A DNA stretch of 64,000 nucleotides from assembly GCF_001485475.2 (NCBI RefSeq), contig NZ_DF976999.1, positions 220,001-284,000 of the forward strand, given 5' to 3'. Made by a program: the position numbers and the translations under genes. The stretch's first letter is position 1; each line of letters starts with the position of its first letter. The notes under the pieces are model-generated. The model did no database searches. It was not told where the DNA came from and worked only from the letters and a program-made list of their open reading frames with translations. Origin of the DNA: Tepidanaerobacter syntrophicus (GTDB taxonomy: Bacteria > Bacillota > Thermosediminibacteria > Thermosediminibacterales > Tepidanaerobacteraceae). Positions 56,508-64,000 of this stretch are shown piece after piece.

Positions 56508-57464
56508 TTATTCTCCTTCCATCGACTGTAGCTTATCAGCTATTTTTTCAATTTTTTTTAATCTATAACTCACACCGGATTTGCCTAATACGGGATCCAA
56601 CATCTGCCCCAATTCTTTTAGGCTCAAATCTGGATGTTTGAGTCGAAGCTCTGCAATTTGCTTTAAATTATCCGGTAACTCACTAAATTTTTTGGTTTTT
56701 TTTAAATAGTTGATGCTTTCGCTCTGCCTTACAGATGCGTCTATAGTTTTATTTATATTGGCTGTCTCGCAATTTACAATTCGATTTACGCTGTTGCGCA
56801 TCTCTTTGAGCACTCTTATATCTTCATATTTTAAAAGGCTGGTATGCGCTCCCATAATTCCAAGCATATCAGCGATATGGTCTCCATTTTTTAAATACAC
56901 CATATAGTTATTTTTTCGTTCTGTAATATTTGCTTTAAGCCCAAAATCTTCGATAAGCTTGAGTAAAAGCTGTGCTGATTCTTTATCTTGGGTTACAAAT
57001 TCCATATGATAAGGTCCTTTTGGATTGCTAATTGACCCACTACCTAAAAACGCACCGCGCAGATATGCTTTTTTGCAGCACTTTTTTTTAATAAGGTCTG
57101 GATTAATTCTGCCTTTTTGCACGGGTATTATGCCGGCCTCTTCTAGAAATTCTTTGCACTCGTTAGCATCAACACTAATTACATACATGCTTTTGTCTTT
57201 TAAGAAATTATTTCGCTTTACAGCAATTCGCTCAGGGGTTGCAATATTTTTCTTTAAAAGCTTATAAACCCTTCGAGCTGTTGGAGCATGGATGGTCTGA
57301 ATTTGAAGCAGTATTCTTTTTTTGCGGCCGCCTTGTATTTGAATTGTACCGGCCATTCGGATAAATGCAGCAAGTTCAGCCCGGCTGCAGCAGATTTTTG
57401 AAGGCAAATTCGCCAATTCTTCCTTAACTTCATACGAAAAAGACACTTCTCTGCCTCGTTTCAA
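56508..57464 (-). CDS. whiA: WhiA, DNA-binding division and chromosome protein
   Basis: 318 residues: an N-terminal degenerate LAGLIDADG homing-endonuclease-like domain (about 15-200, AYLRGAFLGSGSISNP) and a C-terminal helix-turn-helix (about 235-300, LSLKELGQMLDPVLGKSGVSYRL region). Affects cell division and chromosome segregation in Bacillus; transcription factor in Streptomyces. Typical place after rapZ and yvcK. Confidence 0.93.
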   Translation of the reverse strand: MKRGREVSFSYEVKEELANLPSKICCSRAELAAFIRMAGTIQIQGGRKKRILLQIQTIHAPTARRVYKLLKKNIATPERIAVKRNNFLKDKSMYVISVDANECKEFLEEAGIIPVQKGRINPDLIKKKCCKKAYLRGAFLGSGSISNPKGPYHMEFVTQDKESAQLLLKLIEDFGLKANITERKNNYMVYLKNGDHIADMLGIMGAHTSLLKYEDIRVLKEMRNSVNRIVNCETANINKTIDASVRQSESINYLKKTKKFSELPDNLKQIAELRLKHPDLSLKELGQMLDPVLGKSGVSYRLKKIEKIADKLQSMEGE

Positions 57465-57492
57465 TTTATTCTACATTAAATTTTAAAAACCT

Positions 57493-58449
57493 TCAATTGG
57501 AATTTTCATAAACCAGCTTCATAATTGCCTGAGAAAGTTTTTCAGGATGATGGTGGGCAACATTTGCCGTATTTACAACAGATTCTGTCACAACCTTGTA
57601 ACCCATAGCTTCGATAACTTCTTTATCACACTCTACATAAGTCGAACCCTCTGCTTTATAGCGTGCCAGAACCTCTTCGGGAATTTCGCCGGTATTTATT
57701 ATAACATATTCCATTACATTTGGGTGAGAGTGTTTTATAACAGCCTTGACATGATCTGATGCTTTATAATCCGGAGTTTCTCCGGGCTGTGTCATCACAT
57801 TTACCACATAGACTTTTTTGGCTTTTGACCTTACTATAGCTTCAGTTATATCTTTTACCAGCAAATTCGGAATTAGACTGGTATAAAGGCTGCCGGGGCC
57901 TAAGACAATTAAATCAGCTTTCTCTATGGCTTCCAGTGCCTCATCTAAAGGTTTGGCATCGGCAGGTCTTAGCATAACCTGGGATATCCTTTTTTGTGAA
58001 TGGGTAATAAAAGACTGTCCCCTTACCACATCTCCATCTTCATAAACCGCCTCTAATACCACATCCTCCAATGTAGAAGGTAAAACTGTTCCCTTCACTG
58101 CCAAAATTTTACTGGATTCTTTTATAGCAAGTTCAAAATTGCCCAGCATCTCAGTCATTGCAGCTATAAACAAGTTTCCAAAACTGTGTCCTTTTAGAGT
58201 TCCGCTGCTGAATCGGTATTGAAACAAACGTTCCATAAGCGGCTCTGTATATGCCAAAGCCAAAAGACAGTTTCTGATATCCCCCGGAGGCGGCATTTTA
58301 AGCTCGCTTCTTATAACTCCGGAGCTTCCCCCATCATCTGCCATGGTTACAATGGCAGTAATATAATTAGAGTATGGTTTAAGGCCCCTTAAAAGATTAG
58401 GTAGGCCCGTTCCCCCTCCCAAACATACTATGTTTAAATCTGAACCCAT
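57493..58449 (-). CDS. yvcK: YvcK-family gluconeogenesis factor
   Basis: About 318 residues from ATG 58449 (MGSDLNIVCLGGGTG); the frame can be extended to 58509, overlapping rapZ, with no better ribosome site. Nucleotide-sugar binding fold with CLGGGTGLPNLLRGLK, TMADDGGSSGVIR, PPPGDIRNCLLAL and LGPGSLYTSLIPNL. YvcK binds UDP-sugars and links carbon source to peptidoglycan precursor supply in Gram-positives. Confidence 0.9.
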   Translation of the reverse strand: MGSDLNIVCLGGGTGLPNLLRGLKPYSNYITAIVTMADDGGSSGVIRSELKMPPPGDIRNCLLALAYTEPLMERLFQYRFSSGTLKGHSFGNLFIAAMTEMLGNFELAIKESSKILAVKGTVLPSTLEDVVLEAVYEDGDVVRGQSFITHSQKRISQVMLRPADAKPLDEALEAIEKADLIVLGPGSLYTSLIPNLLVKDITEAIVRSKAKKVYVVNVMTQPGETPDYKASDHVKAVIKHSHPNVMEYVIINTGEIPEEVLARYKAEGSTYVECDKEVIEAMGYKVVTESVVNTANVAHHHPEKLSQAIMKLVYENSN

Positions 58450-58475
58450 ACAGCTTTCAGCTCCATTTCCTTTCT

Positions 58476-59333
58476 TTATAAATCCCTGTGATCCGTTATC
58501 ACGCGACATCGGTCAGTCTTAAGCTTGGCAGCCAGTTCGTCTGCCAAAACTACGGACCTGTGCTTGCCGCCGGTGCAGCCTATCCCTATTATTAGCTGGG
58601 TTTTACCCTCTCGGATATAGTAGGGTATTAGAAATTCTACCATATCTGTCAGTTTTTCCAAAAACTTCTTGCTCTCCGGCCACTTCATTACAAAGTCCTT
58701 GACCTTTTTATCTTTGCCTGTAAATTCCTTTAGTTCTTCAATATAATAAGGATTCGGTAAAAACCTTACATCAAAAACTAAATCAGCATCAAGTGGTATC
58801 CCCTGCTTAAATCCGAAGGAAACTATGTTTATTAAAAACTGATCTTCCTTTTCGTTTTTGATAAATCTAAGCACTATTTCTTCTTTAAGTTCCGAAGGTT
58901 TCAAAGAGGAAGTGTCTATTATATAATCAGCTGCTTCCCTAAGCTTTGACATCTTCTCCCTTTCAAAGTTTATACCTTCCACGATTCTGCCTTCAAAAGC
59001 TAAGGGATGGCGGTGGCGGCTTTCTTTATATCTTTTAACTAGAGCCTCGTCGGAAGCTTCCAGGAAAAGTATTCTATATTTATATCCTTCTGCTTTTAAT
59101 TCGTTTAGACTCTCAAAAAGTTTGTCAAAAAAGCCTCCGCCCCTTAAATCTATAACCAGGGCTATCTTATCTATTTTTTTTACGCTTTGCCTACAAAGTT
59201 CCATAAATGTAGGCAGAAGAGCCGGCGGCAGGTTATCTACGCAAAAATATCCGTAATCTTCAAAAACCCTCATTGCCTGAGTTTTTCCGGCACCTGAAAG
59301 TCCTGTAATAATTACAACGTCCATCTCGTCCAA
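58476..59333 (-). CDS. rapZ: RapZ/YvcJ nucleotide-binding protein
   Basis: 285 residues. P-loop GLSGAGKT (about 11-18) and Walker B-like LVIDLRG; the C-terminal RapZ domain has [12 protein letters not shown]. In E. coli RapZ steers RNase E onto GlmZ; in Bacillus it affects competence. The start is a TTG 7 bases after GAGGTG; ATG three codons downstream is possible. First gene of the rapZ-yvcK-whiA-ptsH-dnaE block. Confidence 0.92.
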   Translation of the reverse strand: MDEMDVVIITGLSGAGKTQAMRVFEDYGYFCVDNLPPALLPTFMELCRQSVKKIDKIALVIDLRGGGFFDKLFESLNELKAEGYKYRILFLEASDEALVKRYKESRHRHPLAFEGRIVEGINFEREKMSKLREAADYIIDTSSLKPSELKEEIVLRFIKNEKEDQFLINIVSFGFKQGIPLDADLVFDVRFLPNPYYIEELKEFTGKDKKVKDFVMKWPESKKFLEKLTDMVEFLIPYYIREGKTQLIIGIGCTGGKHRSVVLADELAAKLKTDRCRVITDHRDL

Positions 59334-59355
59334 ATACTCTCACCTCATTGACAGT

Positions 59356-59384
59356 ATAATACAAATTACGATTAAAATCTACAA
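59356..59384 (-). promoter_or_regulatory. Sigma-A promoter of the rapZ block
   Basis: Minus strand TTGTAG (59384-59379), 17-base spacer, TATTAT (59361-59356), 23 bases before rapZ. Confidence 0.55.
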
Positions 59385-59400
59385 TTAGTAAAAACAAACC

Positions 59401-59428
59401 TTGGAAAACCTAAAATATTTGCTATAAT
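59401..59428 (+). promoter_or_regulatory. Sigma-A promoter of the ylbF-family gene
   Basis: TTGGAA (59401-59406), 16-base spacer, TATAAT (59423-59428), 42 bases before the start codon. Confidence 0.75.
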
Positions 59429-59469
59429 AGGATTTGAGGTTTTATAAAAGAACTAAGGAGGTCGGTAAA

Positions 59470-59814
59470 ATGAATGCCTATGATGCTGCTCACCAGCTTG
59501 CCCGCAGTCTAGAAGAATCCGTTGAGTATGTGGAATATAAAAAGGCTAAAGAGAAGGTTAAGCAAGATCCGCAGGTTTTAAAAATGTTAAAGGATTTAAG
59601 AGCAAAACAACTTGAGGTTCAGGCTCTGACACTTTCAGGGAAGCCAAATGCCGAAGCTCAAAAAAGTCTGGAAAGCTTATATAATATTGCTATTAATAAT
59701 TCACTAATAAAGGAATTTTTAGATGCAGAGGAGCGTTTTGCGGTCTTATTTACTGATATTCAAAATATCATAGTAAGAAACATTGACTTTACTTTGGATA
59801 GTGAAGAAAAGTGA
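59470..59814 (+). CDS. YlbF/YmcA-family (UPF0342-like) protein
   Basis: 114 residues from ATG 59470 (MNAYDAAHQ), which has AAGGAGG 8 bases upstream; the open frame 36 bases longer lacks such a site and begins near the -10 box. Predicted all-helical. Family members in Bacillus form the Y-complex that directs RNase Y and influences biofilm and sporulation. It is monocistronic. Confidence 0.8.
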   Translation: MNAYDAAHQLARSLEESVEYVEYKKAKEKVKQDPQVLKMLKDLRAKQLEVQALTLSGKPNAEAQKSLESLYNIAINNSLIKEFLDAEERFAVLFTDIQNIIVRNIDFTLDSEEK

Positions 59815-59823
59815 TTCTTGAAT

Positions 59824-59874
59824 AAATCAACCGCTTTATCCTGTAAAACAGACAGTGAATAAGCGGTTGATTTT
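59824..59874. terminator. Bidirectional terminator between ylbF-like gene and mgtE
   Basis: Long stem: AAATCAACCGC (59824-59834) pairs with GCGGTTGATTT, extended by TTAT/ATAA; T-run on both strands. It serves the convergent ylbF-like and second mgtE genes. Confidence 0.85.
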
Positions 59875-59878
59875 GTAT

Positions 59879-61219
59879 TTATAGTTTTAAAATCTTAGCC
59901 GCTGTTGAAAAGTAAATGAAAAGGCCTAAAACATCAAGCAGCGTAGTTACAAAAGGTCCGGAAGCTACAGCCGGATCGCGCCCCATTTTGTGCCAAAATA
60001 GCGGCATGAAAGTGCCTAGCGCTGCTGCGATTGTAAGATTTATTGCCATTGCTATTCCTACTGTAACACCTAACAGTATTTCGCCCTGCCAGACATAGGT
60101 CACAGCAGCGACCACCAGTCCGTTTATAAGTCCTAAAATAGCTCCTATGACAGCTTCGCGAAGAATATTTTTTATCATTGAAGCAGTAGTCAGTGTTCCT
60201 GTTGCAAGACCCCTTATCACAATAGCTGCAGACTGGGTGCCTACGTTGCCCCCCATATCCATGAGCACCGGTATGAAAAATGATAGGGCTACAATCGTCT
60301 GCAGTGCTTCCGAAAAATTATTGATAACGCGACCGGAAATGATTTCACCGGCTATTGCCACTAAAATCCATGGCAATCTCCTCTTGGCTCTGGACCAGGG
60401 TGAAATTTCCTCAAAATTTATCGTTTTATCAATATCTGAGCCAGAAAATTTTAATATATCTTCAGTGGTTTCTTCTTCGGTTACTGTCATTGCATCGTCA
60501 ACTGTTACTATTCCAAGTAGAACATCATTGTCATCTACAACCGGCAAGGCTAAAAGTCCATATTTTTGAATCATTTGTGCCGCTTCTTCTTGGGGTGCCG
60601 AAACGTTTATCTTTTTTACGTCTGTTTTCATAAATTCTTTTATAGGCGCATCCTCAGGTGCTAAAATCAGATCTCTTAATGATATAACGCCAACTAGCTT
60701 TCCTTGAGAATCAATTACATAAAGATAGTAAATAGTTTCTGCATCCGGCGCAATTTCCGCAAGTCTATCTAAGACATCCTTTGCCTTTAAATGCTGGGGA
60801 AACGCAATATAATCTGTGGTCATACGACCGCCGGCTGTATCTTCGTCGTAGGCCAAGAGGTTTTTCAGCTCTTTTTTGTCTTCTTCTTTCATAAGAGACA
60901 ATATCTTCTTACGTTCCCCGTTTTTCAGCTCTCCTAAAAAATCCGCTAGAATATCAGAGGACATCTCAGAAATCAATTTAGATGCGTAATCGGGGTCAAT
61001 ATTAGTCAAAATAAAATATCTTTTATCGGTGTCAATCTCCTCTAAGACTTGAACAGCATCGTCAAATTCCAAGGCGCCAAACAATGTTATGCATTGCTCA
61101 GGCAAAAGTTCATCAAGCAGTTCCGCTATATCTACAGGATGATAGTTCTTAAGCTCATTTTTCAATTTATCTATATCGCCTTCATTTATTATGCCATAAA
61201 TTTTTTCTATCTCGATCAT
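59879..61219 (-). CDS. mgtE: MgtE-family magnesium channel/transporter, second gene
   Basis: 446 residues: N-terminal helical MgtE_N superhelix (about 1-125), CBS pair (about 130-250, GVISLRDLILAP and GIVTVDDAMTV) and a C-terminal five-helix channel (about 280-445) with the conserved MDMGGNVGTQSAAI and ASGPFVTTLLDVLGL. Mg2+ in the CBS region closes the channel in MgtE. It overlaps the preceding mgtE by 4 bases and is cotranscribed from the M-box leader. Confidence 0.92.
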   Translation of the reverse strand: MIEIEKIYGIINEGDIDKLKNELKNYHPVDIAELLDELLPEQCITLFGALEFDDAVQVLEEIDTDKRYFILTNIDPDYASKLISEMSSDILADFLGELKNGERKKILSLMKEEDKKELKNLLAYDEDTAGGRMTTDYIAFPQHLKAKDVLDRLAEIAPDAETIYYLYVIDSQGKLVGVISLRDLILAPEDAPIKEFMKTDVKKINVSAPQEEAAQMIQKYGLLALPVVDDNDVLLGIVTVDDAMTVTEEETTEDILKFSGSDIDKTINFEEISPWSRAKRRLPWILVAIAGEIISGRVINNFSEALQTIVALSFFIPVLMDMGGNVGTQSAAIVIRGLATGTLTTASMIKNILREAVIGAILGLINGLVVAAVTYVWQGEILLGVTVGIAMAINLTIAAALGTFMPLFWHKMGRDPAVASGPFVTTLLDVLGLFIYFSTAAKILKL

Positions 61220-62604
61220 ACTATCACCCCTATCTGCTGCACTATAGAGTTTTGTACGTTAAAGATTTCTATCAAATTTACAGAAAGTGTAAAATAGATT
61301 AAAAGTGTGATTATATCGACTACAGTGGTTATAAAAGGGCCTGACGCTACAGCGGGATCAATGCTCATTAAATTAAATAAAAGAGGTATAAGGACACCTA
61401 CAAGAGAGGCAACTGTCAGAGAAAAGCACATGGCAAGCCCAACGGCTGCGCTCAGTTTAATATCTTGCTGCCACGTATAAGCAACAAGCGATATAATTGC
61501 GCCGCATATTATCCCCAGCTGCAGTCCTGCTAAAGTCTCTCCTAAAATAAACTTGAATAAGTTCTTTTTATTCAATTCCTCAGTGGCTATACCGCGAACT
61601 GTCAAGGCCAGTGACTGGGTGCCTATATTCCCGCCGGTAGCCATCAGAACCGGTATAAAAAATGCGACAGCGACAACAGATTGAATAACGCTTGAATAGC
61701 CATCGATAACCTTACCTGAGATCATGTCTCCGAAAAGGCAAACTATTAGCCAAAAGATTCTTCGTTTTGACGCTTCCCACACTGATGAATTTAAAAGAAC
61801 ATCCTCTTCAGTAGTTATACCTGCCATTTTATGGATATCTTCTGTGTTTTCTGCTTCCAAAACCTCCATCGCATCATCTACGGTAACTATACCCAATAAG
61901 CGATTGTTGTCATCTACAACAGGCACAGCCAGCAAACCGTATCTTGAAATGATTTTGGCAACTTCTTCTTGGTCATCGTCTACTTTAACAGATATAACAT
62001 TCGTATGCATTATATCTTTTATCTTTTTATCTCGAGGCGCAGCAATAAGTTCTCTAAGTGATAAAACTCCCTGTAAGTGCTTTTTGTTATCTACCACATA
62101 GAGATAGTATATTGTTTCAGCCTCCTGGCCAAATTTTCTTGCATCTTCAATAGCCTGGTTTACAGTTTCATCTGCAAAAATATATACATAATCTGTAGTC
62201 ATTAAGCCGCCGGCTGTATCTTCGGCCATTTTTAAAAGCTCTTTTAGTTCTTCATAATCTTCTTTGGGAAGCTTTGCCAGGAGATGTTCTGCCTGAGTTG
62301 TAGGCATTTCTTGGAAAAGGTCTATAATTTCATCAACAGACATATTTTCCAGTATTTTTACTATCTCTTCCTCCGGCAGTTCTTCTAATATCTCAACACT
62401 TTCAGATGGGTCAAGTTCCTCTAATACTTCTGCAATTTTGGAGCTGCTGAGCATTTGAAGAAATTGCTTTTTATTTCCGTTTTTTATTTCATCAAGTATT
62501 TCGGCAATATCTGCCGGATGCAGATTTGCAAGTATTTTTTGGGCTTCTTCGCTTTTGTTAAGCACCAAATGTTTTAAAAGCACTATATCTTTTTTTGGCA
62601 GCAT
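61216..62604 (-). CDS. mgtE: MgtE-family magnesium channel/transporter, first gene
   Basis: 462 residues from ATG 62604 (GTG at 62607 precedes it; AAGGAGG is 7 bases before the ATG). Same three-part layout: MgtE_N repeats (about 15-135, many EELP/EEL helices), CBS pair (about 140-260, GVLSLRELIAAP, GIVTVDDAMEV) and channel helices with MATGGNIGTQSLAL and ASGPFITTVVDIITL. It is a diverged paralogue of the downstream mgtE. The leader contains an M-box and an extra switch-like structure. Confidence 0.93.
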   Translation of the reverse strand: MLPKKDIVLLKHLVLNKSEEAQKILANLHPADIAEILDEIKNGNKKQFLQMLSSSKIAEVLEELDPSESVEILEELPEEEIVKILENMSVDEIIDLFQEMPTTQAEHLLAKLPKEDYEELKELLKMAEDTAGGLMTTDYVYIFADETVNQAIEDARKFGQEAETIYYLYVVDNKKHLQGVLSLRELIAAPRDKKIKDIMHTNVISVKVDDDQEEVAKIISRYGLLAVPVVDDNNRLLGIVTVDDAMEVLEAENTEDIHKMAGITTEEDVLLNSSVWEASKRRIFWLIVCLFGDMISGKVIDGYSSVIQSVVAVAFFIPVLMATGGNIGTQSLALTVRGIATEELNKKNLFKFILGETLAGLQLGIICGAIISLVAYTWQQDIKLSAAVGLAMCFSLTVASLVGVLIPLLFNLMSIDPAVASGPFITTVVDIITLLIYFTLSVNLIEIFNVQNSIVQQIGVIV

Positions 62605-62611
62605 CACATTT

Positions 62612-62726
62612 CCTCCTTTTCTAGGAGGTCTGCCCGGCCTTAAGGGCGGTAGGGCACACCTCCCATGATATTATTTTGTTTTTCGGACTATGGCTAGGAT
62701 CCGGGTCCACCTTACCGCCCCCTTAA
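62612..62726 (-). ncRNA. Uncharacterised structured leader covering the mgtE ribosome-binding site
   Basis: On the minus strand the RNA between the M-box terminator and mgtE contains, in order: A1 UUAAGGGGGCGGUA (62726-62713), B1 GGAGGUGUGCCC (62663-62652), A2 UACCGCCCUUAA (62651-62640), B2 GGGCAGACCUCC (62635-62624) and the ribosome site GGAGG (62616-62612). A1 pairs with A2, B1 with B2 (one mismatch), and the CCUCC of B2 can instead pair with the ribosome site over a 7-base loop. A2 lies within the B loop, so A and B either form a pseudoknot or compete. It resembles a translational switch; no known class recognised. Confidence 0.55.
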
Positions 62727-62737
62727 TTTTTTATATA

Positions 62738-62768
62738 TAAAAACAAAAACCCTTCCGGACGAAAGGGT
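62738..62768 (-). terminator. Intrinsic terminator of the M-box riboswitch
   Basis: Minus strand stem ACCCTT (62768-62763) with AAGGGT (62754-62749), 8-base loop, then TTTTTGTTTT. It is the expression platform of the Mg2+ riboswitch. Confidence 0.85.
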
Positions 62769-62782
62769 ACAACAAAATACTT

Positions 62783-62942
62783 TCCCCTCGTCATCGGTTT
62801 TAGCACTGTGCGACTTTGGAATCTTGTTCCAGCCACATTAGATTTTACCTTAATCCGGCAAAACCTGCTAACCCATTGGTGTCTCTCGACATTTCCGGGC
62901 AGTGGCCTGTATTCGCACAGGAGCCTCACCTAACGGGAAGTT
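62783..62942 (-). ncRNA. M-box (ykoK leader) Mg2+ riboswitch
   Basis: Minus strand. It carries the M-box hallmarks in order: GTTAGGTGAGGCTCCTGT, CTGCCCGGAAATGTCGAGAG, CACCAATGGGTTAGCAGG, GGATTAAGGTAAAATCTAAT and CAGTGCTAAAACCGATGACGAGGGG (segments quoted in part; the last two lie near 62857-62838 and 62808-62784). High Mg2+ folds the aptamer and favours the terminator that follows, lowering expression of the two mgtE genes. Confidence 0.95.
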
Positions 62943-62970
62943 AGATGAATTTTAATTTTGCATCCACCTT

Positions 62971-63000
62971 ATTTTAATATCTTTACAGGCGAGATGTCAA
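62971..63000 (-). promoter_or_regulatory. Sigma-A promoter of the M-box / mgtE operon
   Basis: Minus strand TTGACA (63000-62995), 18-base spacer, TAAAAT (62976-62971). It starts 14 bases past the stop of the deacetylase-family gene. Confidence 0.7.
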
Positions 63001-63013
63001 GGAAAAGTTATAA

Positions 63014-64000
63014 TTAAAGGTGTCTTTTGAAGAAAATATCATTTTTTCGGTCTTGAAGGTAAATTCTGAAGTAATTTTGCGCATCGGCTTCTTTATACAT
63101 TTTGTATCCTTCATCTATGCAGGAAGGACAGGCATCTTGCGGTATCGTTACCGCAAAAATAGGCATACCTCTATCACTGGTAGATTCTATCATATTTACA
63201 CCTGAACACTTATTGCAGACCTTAAATCTTTGGGTCTGATATTCCATTATGCCGTCAGTATCATAGTAGACATTCCGTTTTCTTATAATTTCTTCTTTAC
63301 CTTTTATTATTTCTTGAGCAATTGACTCTTTATTGCGCCAGCGTTTATAAATTGTCTCACACAGTTCTTTGATATACTCTGTTATTTTTTGCGGCTGTTT
63401 AAGTTTTGCAGGATCATAATCCGGCTCTCTTACATGGGAATAATCCAGTCCTGCCATTGCCAAAATTATCCCAAGATTAACATAGGGAAGTGCGCCTTCT
63501 ATTGAGTATCCGCCTTCCAGGACTGCAATATCAGGATTTAATCTGTGATTTAGCTCAGCATAACCCCATGCTGTAAAATTCATATTCGTAAGGGGGTCGG
63601 TATAGTGGTTGTCCTGTCCGGCAGAATTTACTATAAGTTCCGGCTTGTATTCATCAAGAATCGGTAAAACAAGATTGTCAAGCACATACAGAAAACCTTC
63701 CTGGCCGGTTCCCGGAGGCAGAGGCACATTTATGTTATATCCAATTGCTCCGGGGCCTCCAAACTCATCGATAAAACCGGTGCCGGGGTAAAGCGTTCTT
63801 CCGTCCTGATGAAAAGAAATAAACAGTGTATCCCTGTCATTCCAGTAAATGTCCTGGGTCCCATCGCCGTGATGGCAGTCAGTATCTATTATAGCAACCC
63901 GCCGGTGGCCATATCGGGCCCTGAGATTTTCCAACATTATGGCTTCAATATTTATTATGCAAAAACCTCTGTCGCCATAAACGACGCGCTGGGCGTGATG
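63014..64000 (-). CDS. Histone-deacetylase-family protein with C-terminal zinc-ribbon-like tail (5' end cut by window)
   Basis: Zinc hydrolase of the HDAC/AcuC/acetylpolyamine amidohydrolase class. The frame is open to the window edge, so the first residues are missing; 328 codons are seen. The visible start HHAQRVVYGDRGFC holds the active-site His pair. Zinc ligands are Asp and His in DTDCHHGDGT and Asp in YTDPL; the catalytic Tyr is in LEGGYS. After the catalytic domain come two CxxC pairs, CNKC and CPSC, about 32 residues apart, which look like a zinc ribbon not found in AcuC. Substrate (acetyl-lysine or acetylated polyamine) unknown. Confidence 0.85.
   Translation of the reverse strand, partial: HHAQRVVYGDRGFCIINIEAIMLENLRARYGHRRVAIIDTDCHHGDGTQDIYWNDRDTLFISFHQDGRTLYPGTGFIDEFGGPGAIGYNINVPLPPGTGQEGFLYVLDNLVLPILDEYKPELIVNSAGQDNHYTDPLTNMNFTAWGYAELNHRLNPDIAVLEGGYSIEGALPYVNLGIILAMAGLDYSHVREPDYDPAKLKQPQKITEYIKELCETIYKRWRNKESIAQEIIKGKEEIIRKRNVYYDTDGIMEYQTQRFKVCNKCSGVNMIESTSDRGMPIFAVTIPQDACPSCIDEGYKMYKEADAQNYFRIYLQDRKNDIFFKRHL

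Noticed and set aside
62612-62726. Second M-box copy
   Set aside because: It has none of the conserved M-box blocks found at 62783-62942; its helices are different.

Overview
The window looks like chromosomal DNA of a low-GC, Gram-positive anaerobe of the class Clostridia. The signs are AT-rich intergenic DNA, strong Shine-Dalgarno sites, consensus sigma-A promoters, two T-box leaders, an M-box leader, the rapZ-yvcK-whiA-HPr and dnaE-pfkA-pyk gene orders, and an oxygen-sensitive hybrid-cluster protein. A Thermoanaerobacterales or Tepidanaerobacter-like genome is a guess from gene content. No rRNA, tRNA, prophage, insertion sequence or CRISPR array was seen.

Layout. 1-2516 (-): histidine ammonia-lyase and a truncated amino-acid permease. 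2838-3773 (+): cysteine synthase. 3862-9582: a fructosamine (Amadori product) catabolic locus with GntR regulator, FrlB deglycase, sugar ABC importer and FrlD kinase; its promoter carries a palindromic operator at the predicted start site. 9820-11376 (+): hybrid-cluster protein. 11424-13601: a YtrA-type regulator with an ABC exporter, lying between two identical 61-nt perfect palindromes. 13751-19876: cca, birA, OsmC, TypA, a metallo-hydrolase and a small unknown protein. 19950-24795 (-): methylthioadenosine/SAH deaminase, methylthioinosine-type phosphorylase, PLP C-S lyase, TIM-barrel epimerase and PcrB. 24965-26680 (+): ABC exporter. 26795-30345 (-): an archaeal/eukaryal-type HisRS and a phosphatase-like membrane protein. 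30524-35153 (+): SteA, SteB/MctB-like protein, two envelope-type glycosyltransferase homologues and a DUF3866 protein.

35306-48720 (-) holds branched-chain amino-acid synthesis in two transcription units. The first, ilvB-ilvE, follows a T-box whose specifier reads as AUC (Ile). The second, ilvB-ilvN-ilvC-leuA-leuC-leuD-leuB, follows a T-box whose specifier reads as CUC (Leu). A flavin/Fe-S ene-reductase gene lies between them. 48767-59333 (-) is a core block: pyk, pfkA, a small protein, dnaE, a DRTGG-CBS-hotdog regulator, HPr, whiA, yvcK and rapZ. 59470-62604 has a YlbF-family gene (+) and two overlapping mgtE genes (-). An M-box Mg2+ riboswitch with terminator precedes the mgtE pair, followed by a second leader structure that could mask or free the mgtE ribosome-binding site. 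63014-64000 (-) is a truncated histone-deacetylase-family gene with a C-terminal zinc-ribbon-like tail.

The most promising undescribed items are the structured RNA between the M-box terminator and mgtE, the SteA/SteB/glycosyltransferase/DUF3866 cluster, the anaerobic methylthioadenosine salvage operon, and the palindromes around the ABC operon. Nothing resembles a classical defence system.
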